A stretch of 49,356 bases of DNA from assembly GCA_902574725.1 (NCBI GenBank), contig CACGPA010000002.1, positions 1 through 49,356 on the forward strand, written 5' to 3'. The stretch is from an uncultured Pelagibacteraceae bacterium. GTDB lineage: Bacteria > Pseudomonadota > Alphaproteobacteria > Pelagibacterales > Pelagibacteraceae. Each line of letters starts with the position of its first letter. The stretch's first letter is position 1. The notes under the pieces were generated by a model. It was not told the DNA's origin and did not search any database. It was given only the letters and a program-made list of their open reading frames with translations. Shown piece by piece: positions 42,323 through 49,356 of the stretch. A program made the translations under genes and the position numbers.

Positions 42323-42378
42323 GAAATTTCAATAATGTAAGGTGAATATATGTATTTTTTTTATATTTTCAACTTTAT

Positions 42379-43542
42379 TTACTTATTAAATACTGAAGCT
42401 TTATCAGTTTTTTCCCATGAAAATGCACCATTTGACTCTGGATCCCTTCCAAAATGGCCGTATGCAGCTGATTTTTCATAAATAGGTTTATTTAAACCAA
42501 GCATTTCTCTTATACCTCTGGGACTTAAATCAAAGTTTTCATTTATCAATTTTTCAACATATTTATTTTTTTCCTCATCATTAGAAAACAAATCAACATA
42601 AATTGATAATGGTTTGGATACGCCGATTGCATAAGCTAATTGTATTAGACATTTATCAGCAATTTTTGATGCCACTATATTTTTAGCTAAATACCTTGAT
42701 GCATATGCTGCTGATCTATCAACTTTTGTTGGATCTTTACCAGAAAATGCACCACCACCATGAGGTGCAGCACCACCATACGTGTCAACAATTATTTTTC
42801 TTCCAGTTAATCCACTATCTCCATCCGGTCCGCCAATTACAAAATTTCCCGTTGGATTAATATATATTTCTTTTTCGTCAAGATTTCCTAATAAATTTTT
42901 TGGTATAGATCTTTCAATATATGGCATACAAAGTTCTTTTACTTGAGCTAAGTTAACATCTTTGGAATGTTGTGTAGAAATCACTACTGATTTTACAGCT
43001 TTTGGTGCACCATCTTTGTACTCTATAGTAATTTGACTTTTAGAGTCTGGCTCTATCCCTTTAAGCTTTCCAGATTTTCTATCTTCAGCCATTAATCTTA
43101 AGATTCTATGTGAGAAATGAATTGGAGCTGGCATAAGTACATCAGTCTCGTTACATGCATAACCAAACATTATTCCTTGATCCCCAGCACCTTCATCTTT
43201 GTTTCCAGAAGAGTCAACTCCCATTGCTATATCGGCTGACTGAGAGTGTAAATGACATTCAATTTTAGTTGCTTCCTTGTAAGTAAAGCCCTCCTGATCA
43301 TAACCAATATCTTTAATACAATCTCTAACTTTTGATATTAATTCATCTTTCTTAATTTCAGGTCCTCTGGTTTCACCGGCCAGTACAACCTTGTTTGTAG
43401 TTGTTAAAGTTTCACAGGCTACTCTTGATTGAGGCTCTAAACCTAAATAAGTATCAACTACCATATCTGAAATTCTATCACATACTTTATCTGGATGGCC
43501 TTCTGAAACTGATTCACTTGTAAACAAATAATCTTTTTTCAT
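42379..43542 (-). CDS. metK: S-adenosylmethionine synthase
   Basis: [57 protein letters not shown]. Confidence 0.97.
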   Translation of the reverse strand: MKKDYLFTSESVSEGHPDKVCDRISDMVVDTYLGLEPQSRVACETLTTTNKVVLAGETRGPEIKKDELISKVRDCIKDIGYDQEGFTYKEATKIECHLHSQSADIAMGVDSSGNKDEGAGDQGIMFGYACNETDVLMPAPIHFSHRILRLMAEDRKSGKLKGIEPDSKSQITIEYKDGAPKAVKSVVISTQHSKDVNLAQVKELCMPYIERSIPKNLLGNLDEKEIYINPTGNFVIGGPDGDSGLTGRKIIVDTYGGAAPHGGGAFSGKDPTKVDRSAAYASRYLAKNIVASKIADKCLIQLAYAIGVSKPLSIYVDLFSNDEEKNKYVEKLINENFDLSPRGIREMLGLNKPIYEKSAAYGHFGRDPESNGAFSWEKTDKASVFNK

Positions 43543-45092
43543 TTAATCTCCCTATTTATTTTTAAAAAAAAAACCAAAGTAATATAAAATAATAAAAAAT
43601 AAAAGAATATATTGTTCCCATTTTTTGAAAAAAAAGTTTCTTTATTGTTTTTAAAGTTTCTAATTTCTAAAACACCACTCTGAGTTGACTCAGTTTTATC
43701 AATAATATTACCTTTTGGACCGATAAAAGCAGAAATTCCATTGTTTGTTGATCTAATTATACTTTTACCTTCTTCTACTGCTCTAAAAATAGAATGAGCA
43801 AAATGCTGGTGTGGTCCAATAGAATTTCCAAACCAACCATCCTCGGAAATATTAATTATAAAATCAAAATTATTTATTTTTTTTAGTTTACCTGAATAAA
43901 TAATTTCATAACAAATTAAAGGTAAAAAACTCAAATCAAAGTTTTGATTTTTTATACTTATAATTTTTCTCTCTTTTCCTTTTGAGAAAGATTGATAGTT
44001 GTTAGTAATAGTTTTTAATCCAATTTTACTTAAAAAATTCTCCATTGGTAAAAATTCACCAAACGGAACAAGATTATTTTTTTGATAATAATTTAGTACG
44101 TTAAGATTATTATCAACTATGGCTAATGAATTATAAATTTTTAAATTACTATCTTTTTTTACATCATTGATACCTAAAACGATTAAATGTTTATTACTAA
44201 AATTTAATTGAAAAAGATCTTTATAATAATGAATATCTTTTAAATTGGTTGATGTTAACATTCCCTCTGGCCAAATAAATATTGTTGGAATCGACTTATT
44301 TGGTTTACTTAGATGTATTAAATCATTTACTATTTCGTATTCACTATCAATGTTATAAAATCTATTAATATCAACTTTTGGTGAAATTACTTTTATTAAA
44401 TATTTTTTATCTTTAACTAATTGATTATCTTCAGAATTTAATCTTTTTTCTCCAGATAATATAATACCAAAAATTAAAAAGATAAAAATTATACAAAAAA
44501 AAATATCATATTTAGATTTTCTTAAAATAAATACAGCTGGAACAAGAAAAAAACTTATACATATTAAATTAAAACTATAAGTACCAATTGAAGACAAAAT
44601 TTGTATAAAAGCTAAATTTTGTGAAAAAGAAAATGCAAAAAGATTCCACGGGAATCCAGTTAATATACTGCCCCTAATAAATTCAAAAAAGCTGAAAAGA
44701 ACAGAAAAAATTAGCACCAAACTTATATTATTGAAATTTTTAAAGTAAGAAAAAAAATACAAAGGCAATCCATAAAATATAGCAATAAAACTTGGTACTA
44801 AAATTAATGCTATAGGAATTAATAAATTAAAATTTTGATCAAAAGTTAAAGATATAACAATCCAGTAAAGACTTAAAATAAAATAACCAAATCCAAAAAG
44901 CCAACCATATTTAAAATAATCAATTTTTTTTTTTAAATGTTTTTTATAATTTATAATAAATACATAAAATAATGATAAAGTGAAAAAATTAATTGTAAAA
45001 TGATTGTAAGGTGGCAAACTAAAGGAAGTTATACCTCCCAACATGGCAACATATAAATAGCTAAAATATTTATTTTTAAGTAAAGTTTTCAA
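43539..45092 (-). CDS. lnt: Apolipoprotein N-acyltransferase
   Basis: 517 aa; N-terminal TM segments, [74 protein letters not shown]. Confidence 0.94.
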   Translation of the reverse strand: MKTLLKNKYFSYLYVAMLGGITSFSLPPYNHFTINFFTLSLFYVFIINYKKHLKKKIDYFKYGWLFGFGYFILSLYWIVISLTFDQNFNLLIPIALILVPSFIAIFYGLPLYFFSYFKNFNNISLVLIFSVLFSFFEFIRGSILTGFPWNLFAFSFSQNLAFIQILSSIGTYSFNLICISFFLVPAVFILRKSKYDIFFCIIFIFLIFGIILSGEKRLNSEDNQLVKDKKYLIKVISPKVDINRFYNIDSEYEIVNDLIHLSKPNKSIPTIFIWPEGMLTSTNLKDIHYYKDLFQLNFSNKHLIVLGINDVKKDSNLKIYNSLAIVDNNLNVLNYYQKNNLVPFGEFLPMENFLSKIGLKTITNNYQSFSKGKERKIISIKNQNFDLSFLPLICYEIIYSGKLKKINNFDFIINISEDGWFGNSIGPHQHFAHSIFRAVEEGKSIIRSTNNGISAFIGPKGNIIDKTESTQSGVLEIRNFKNNKETFFSKNGNNIFFYFLLFYITLVFFLKINREIK

Positions 45093-45543
45093 ATTTTTTT
45101 TTAACCAAATTATAAATTTTTAATTCTTCTTTGTTCATTTTTTTAAATTCTGAATCTTTTATATGATCAAATCCTACTAGATGAAGAAACCCATGTATAA
45201 AAATTTTAGCTAATTTATCTTTAAATTGAAAAATATTTAGTGACTTTGGTTTGTTTATAAAATCATAACTTATAATAATATCTCCTAAATAAACTACGCT
45301 TTTCGAAATTTTTTTTCCAAAGGGAAAAGACAAAATATCCGTTGGTTTATCCTTTTTTCTAAATTTTTTATTTAGTTGCTTAATTTTTTTATTGTTTGAA
45401 AGCAAAACTGTCAGAATTACTTTTTTTCTATTAAACTGATATTTTTTTGGAAAACTTTTTAATATTTTATTAAAAAATAAATCAGTATTTTTTAATTTTT
45501 TTTTCCAATTGACCGAGTCAATTAAAATTTCAGCATTAATCAT
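45076..45543 (-). CDS. ybeY: Endoribonuclease YbeY
   Basis: NKKFRKKDKPTDILSFPF, IFIHGFLHLVGFDH metal-binding motif. Confidence 0.93.
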   Translation of the reverse strand: MINAEILIDSVNWKKKLKNTDLFFNKILKSFPKKYQFNRKKVILTVLLSNNKKIKQLNKKFRKKDKPTDILSFPFGKKISKSVVYLGDIIISYDFINKPKSLNIFQFKDKLAKIFIHGFLHLVGFDHIKDSEFKKMNKEELKIYNLVKKKFENFT

Positions 45544-46537
45544 CTTCTTGATCTGAATAAGCCTTTACTATCTTGGAAACCAAAGGGTGTCTGACTACGT
45601 CAGAATGATCAAAATCAACAACTGAAATTTCTTTTAAGTGACCTAATAATTTTTTTGATCTATTAAGACCAGATAAAGATTTGTTAGGTAAATCTATTTG
45701 CGAAGGGTCTCCATTAACTACTATTTTTGAATTTTCTCCTATTCTTGTTAAAAACATTTTTATTTGAGTATCCGTTGCATTTTGTGCTTCATCTAAAATG
45801 GCAAATGAATTTTTTAAAGTTCTTCCCCTCATAAATGCTAGTGGGGCAATTTCTATATCCCCAATTTCAATTTTTTTTTGTATTTTTTCATAATCCAATA
45901 AATCGTACAGGGAGTCATATAAAGGTCTTAAATATGGATCTACCTTCTCTCTCATGTCGCCAGGTAAAAAACCAAGTCTTTCACCAGCTTCAACAGCTGG
46001 TCTTGATAGTATTATTCTTTCAATTTTTTTTTCTAAAAGCATAGTTAGTGCAACAGCTACTGCTAAAAAAGTTTTTCCAGTTCCAGCTGGACCCGTAGAA
46101 ATAATAATTTCACTTTCTTTTAAAGCTCTTACATAATTCTTTTGTTTTTCTGACCTTGGGATTACAGATTTTTTTGGAGTTTTTATTATGTACTCAATAT
46201 TCTGACTAGAACTATTATTTTCATCGATCATAAATTTATTTATCGATGAGATTATATCTTTTTTTTCTATAGATCCATTGTTTATAAATTGATCAGATAA
46301 AAACTGAATTGCATTTTTAACAATTTCATTTTTTTTAGGTACGCTTTTAATAATAATAGAATTTCCTCTAAAATATAAGTTTGTTTCAGTTAATTTTTCT
46401 AATTCTTTAAGATTCTTATTAAATTCCCCAAGAACCCCCATTAGTAAATCGTTATTTTGAAATATTACACTTATAGTATTGTTATCTGAATATACAAATT
46501 TTAAATTGGAATTAATTTTACTTTGAATTTTATTCAA
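45536..46537 (-). CDS. ybeZ: PhoH-like ATPase YbeZ
   Basis: STGPAGTGKTFLAVAVAL, RPAVEAGERLGFLPGD, LDEAQNATDTQIKMFLTRIGENSK. Confidence 0.95.
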   Translation of the reverse strand: MNKIQSKINSNLKFVYSDNNTISVIFQNNDLLMGVLGEFNKNLKELEKLTETNLYFRGNSIIIKSVPKKNEIVKNAIQFLSDQFINNGSIEKKDIISSINKFMIDENNSSSQNIEYIIKTPKKSVIPRSEKQKNYVRALKESEIIISTGPAGTGKTFLAVAVALTMLLEKKIERIILSRPAVEAGERLGFLPGDMREKVDPYLRPLYDSLYDLLDYEKIQKKIEIGDIEIAPLAFMRGRTLKNSFAILDEAQNATDTQIKMFLTRIGENSKIVVNGDPSQIDLPNKSLSGLNRSKKLLGHLKEISVVDFDHSDVVRHPLVSKIVKAYSDQEDD

Positions 46538-46539
46538 TT

Positions 46540-47880
46540 TTACGCTGCTATAAATTTATTGTTCAAATCAGTTTCTCCAAATAAACTATTTTGATTACTA
46601 TTTTTTATCTTAACTGGAACTATTTTTCCAATTAAATTTTTACTTCCATCAAATATTACTGAAGTCATATAATCATTTCTGGCAAATAATTTATTTCGGT
46701 CCTTCATTTCATTTTCTACTAAAACATCTATATACTTACTTTCTAAACTTTTATTTTTTTCTCTTTGATATTGGAATAGCTTTTCTTGAATTATCTTTAA
46801 CCTTTCCTTAGCTATTTTTTCATCTATCATTTCTAAATTTGCAGCTGTTGTTCCAGGTCTAGGGCTAAAAATAAAAGAATAAGAATTTATAAATTTAATT
46901 TTTTTTATTAATTCAAAAGTATCTTTAAAATCATCATCATTTTCTCCCGGATAACCAATAATAAAATCACTAGAAAATTCTATATTCGAATTTATTTTTT
47001 TTAGCTTCTCATAAACTAAAATATAATCTTCTACTCTGTGTTTTCTGTTCATTAATTTAAGAATTTTATTTGAGCCAGACTGAATTGGTAAATGCACAAA
47101 TGGCATTAATTTTTTTGATTTTGAATAACATTCAATTAAATCATCTGTCATATCTCTTGGATGAGAAGTTGTGTATCGTATTCTGTCTAACCCACTAATT
47201 TTTTCTAAAGACATAATTAAATTAGACAATCTAAATTCTTTATTTTTATCAAAATATGAATAAGCATTTACATTTTGACCTAACAAAATAATTTCTTTTG
47301 CACCTTTTTTTACTAAAATTTCTGCTTCCTCTAATATTTGATAAAATGGTCTAGAATATTCTGGTCCTCTTGTGTATGGAACAACACAAAAATGACAAAA
47401 CTTATCACAACCTTCTTGAATAGTTAAAAAAGATGAAACTTTACTTTTTTTATTCTCAATCTTACTTAAATAATCAAACTTGGATATTGAGTCAAAATCT
47501 GTAATTTCATTTCTCGATTTATTTTCTATAAAATTTAAAATTGTATTATTTATTTTATGATACGATTGAGGGCCAATGACAAGATCAATGTAAGGTTCTC
47601 TGTTCAACATTTCTTTATTTTCAGCTTGTGCAACACAACCTGCAACTATCACAATAGGTTTTTTTTTTTTCTTAAATTTTTTCTTTACTCTTCCTATTTC
47701 GTGATAAACTTTTTCTTTAGCTTTATCTCTAATGTGACATGTATTTAAAATAAAACAATTACTATCCTCAATTACATTTGTTTTTTCAAATCCAATTTTT
47801 TTAACCACATCTAAAATACGATTTGAATCGTATTCATTCATTTGACAGCCAAAGGTTTTAATAAAGATTTTTTTTGACAT
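46540..47880 (-). CDS. miaB: tRNA-2-methylthio-N6-dimethylallyladenosine synthase
   Basis: IKTFGCQMNEYDS, EGCDKFCHFCVVPYTRGPEYSR, LLGQNVNAY, FVHLPIQSGSNKILKLMNR. Confidence 0.96.
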   Translation of the reverse strand: MSKKIFIKTFGCQMNEYDSNRILDVVKKIGFEKTNVIEDSNCFILNTCHIRDKAKEKVYHEIGRVKKKFKKKKKPIVIVAGCVAQAENKEMLNREPYIDLVIGPQSYHKINNTILNFIENKSRNEITDFDSISKFDYLSKIENKKSKVSSFLTIQEGCDKFCHFCVVPYTRGPEYSRPFYQILEEAEILVKKGAKEIILLGQNVNAYSYFDKNKEFRLSNLIMSLEKISGLDRIRYTTSHPRDMTDDLIECYSKSKKLMPFVHLPIQSGSNKILKLMNRKHRVEDYILVYEKLKKINSNIEFSSDFIIGYPGENDDDFKDTFELIKKIKFINSYSFIFSPRPGTTAANLEMIDEKIAKERLKIIQEKLFQYQREKNKSLESKYIDVLVENEMKDRNKLFARNDYMTSVIFDGSKNLIGKIVPVKIKNSNQNSLFGETDLNNKFIAA

Positions 47881-47883
47881 TAA

Positions 47884-48291
47884 TTAAGTTTTTTTTTTAA
47901 TTCCATAAAGTTCAAGTTTATGATCAACTAAATCATAGCCATATTTATCTGCAACTTTTTTTTGAAGTTTTTCAATTTCATCATCTACAAATTCAATTAT
48001 TTCACCGCTCTTAATATCAATTAAATGATCATGGTGACTTTCACTTATCTCTTCATATCTAGCTTTACCACCTTTAAAATCATGTTTTGCTAAAATTCCT
48101 GCTTCCTCAAAAAGTTTTACAGTTCTATAAACTGTTGCAATACTTATTTTTGGATCTATTTTTGTTACTCTGTTATATAATACATCCACATCTGGATGAT
48201 CTTCTGCTTCAGACATAACGCGTGCTATTATTTTCCTCTGTCCAGTAAGTTTTACTCCTTTTGAAATACATTTTTCTTCTATATCTGTCAT
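47884..48291 (-). CDS. fur: Ferric uptake regulator family protein
   Basis: GVKLTGQRKIIARVM, ISIATVYRTVKLFEEAGI, ESHHDHLIDIKSGEIIEF. Confidence 0.9.
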   Translation of the reverse strand: MTDIEEKCISKGVKLTGQRKIIARVMSEAEDHPDVDVLYNRVTKIDPKISIATVYRTVKLFEEAGILAKHDFKGGKARYEEISESHHDHLIDIKSGEIIEFVDDEIEKLQKKVADKYGYDLVDHKLELYGIKKKT

Positions 48292-48299
48292 AATATATT

Positions 48300-48728
48300 T
48301 TAGCTTACATAAAGTGGTTTTATCAAATTTTTTTTAATTTTATATTTATTACATAAATTTGGTATTTCTATCCATTTTGGCGTTTTAATTATATTTTTTT
48401 TAAATAAATCTTTAATATTTTTAGGTTTTTTGTCTAAAAAATCAAAATAACTAAAACAAAAATAATCAATATTTCTACTCAAATGAATACCTTTAACTAT
48501 TGATAATGAATTTCTAATACCTGCAAAACTTCCCGGTCCTCTGTTTACATAAATTTGATCAATTTTATTAATTGAAATTTCATTATTTTTTAGAAAATCA
48601 TTAATGAATATGGTTAATTTATCAAAATTACTTTTACTATTTTCGTGTGTACTAGTATAAATATTTTTACTATTTATGATCACTAAAAAAATTTTACTAC
48701 TTGTGGCATCAATAACTAAACTATTCAT
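48300..48728 (-). CDS. tsaB: TsaB-like t6A biosynthesis protein (short, about 142 aa)
   Basis: MNSLVIDATSSKIFLVII N-terminus and VNRGPGSFAGIRNSLSIVKGIHL motif; start at internal ATG 48728. Confidence 0.82.
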   Translation of the reverse strand: MNSLVIDATSSKIFLVIINSKNIYTSTHENSKSNFDKLTIFINDFLKNNEISINKIDQIYVNRGPGSFAGIRNSLSIVKGIHLSRNIDYFCFSYFDFLDKKPKNIKDLFKKNIIKTPKWIEIPNLCNKYKIKKNLIKPLYVS

Positions 48729-49356
48729 AATATTAGTATTTTTTTCTACCAATTCTAATGCAGAGCAAAATGATAGTAAATATTATTCTCATGATTTAGG
48801 AACTATTTCATTAATGTATCATAGATTTAATGAAGATAAATATCCCTCTACAAATATAAAAATGGATATATTTAAAAAACAAATCAATATAATTAAAGAT
48901 AAAAAATATAGTTTTGAAAATCCAAAAGATTTTGATTTAAATTTTAATAATCCAAAAAATAAAAAAAAAGTTTTAATTACTATTGATGATGGATTTAGTT
49001 CTTTTTACAATCATGCTTGGCCTTACTTAAAAGAAAACAAAATTCCATTTATACTATTTATTTCAACTGAACCTGTGGGAAAAAATGGATATATGTCGTG
49101 GGAACAAATTAAAGAAATTGAAAAAGAAAAATTTGCCTTTATTGGAAACCATTCCCACAGTCATGATTATTTGTTAGATTTAACCTTTGAAAATTTCAAA
49201 AAAGATATAAATAAATCAATAAAAATATTTAAAAAAGAACTTGGTTATAATCCTATATTTTTTTCTTATCCTTTCGGAGAGTACAGTTTAGAACAAATAA
49301 ACTATATAAAAAAAAAATTTAAATATGGATTTGGTCAACACTCAGGTGTAATTGAT
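48676..49356 (+). CDS. Exported polysaccharide deacetylase (NodB-like), truncated by window edge
   Basis: Manual translation MITKKILLLVASITKLFIILVFFSTNSNAEQNDSKYYSHDLGTISLMYHRFN...KKVLITIDDGFSSFYNHAWPYLKENKIPFILFIST...FIGNHSHSHDYLLDL...FFSYPFGEYS. Confidence 0.88.
   Translation, partial: MITKKILLLVASITKLFIILVFFSTNSNAEQNDSKYYSHDLGTISLMYHRFNEDKYPSTNIKMDIFKKQINIIKDKKYSFENPKDFDLNFNNPKNKKKVLITIDDGFSSFYNHAWPYLKENKIPFILFISTEPVGKNGYMSWEQIKEIEKEKFAFIGNHSHSHDYLLDLTFENFKKDINKSIKIFKKELGYNPIFFSYPFGEYSLEQINYIKKKFKYGFGQHSGVID

Noticed and set aside
43539-43560. Possible SAM riboswitch in front of metK
   Set aside because: metK start overlaps the lnt stop, so no room for a leader aptamer.

Overview
The window is an AT-rich, streamlined alphaproteobacterial chromosome segment that looks SAR11/Pelagibacterales-like (judged from gene content and composition; no search was run). 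It holds about 47 protein-coding genes, two tRNAs (Arg-ACG, Leu-CAA) and mostly housekeeping clusters: gltD/gltB, PDH E1/E2, thiolase, SUV3-like helicase/TerB/fdxA/carD, dsbB/coq7, argH/lptM-like/lysA, dnaA/dnaN/rpsT, ubiE/ubiB/coaBC/dut, katG/irr-like, fabA/fabB/fabI, pnp/rpsO/rbfA/infB/nusA/metK and lnt/ybeY/ybeZ/miaB/fur/tsaB. Points that stand out: (1) at about 3281-3292 a truncated gltB runs directly into a truncated aceF with no spacer, which suggests a chimeric join or a real deletion; (2) the PDH lipoyl domain sits on the N-terminus of E1 (AceE), while the downstream E2 starts directly at its E1/E3-binding domain; (3) a 23-aa Lys/Arg/Ala-only ORF with its own SD, palindrome and terminator lies beside a CarD protein with a lysine-rich tail; (4) a perfect 11-1-11 palindrome resembling Irr/PerR boxes lies between katG and an adjacent Fur-family gene; (5) a C(UUCG)G terminator sits in the nusA leader; (6) a TlpA-like gene carries an apparent homopolymer frameshift; (7) tsaB and a polysaccharide deacetylase overlap head-to-head. 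No CRISPR array, transposon, prophage or obvious defence system was seen.
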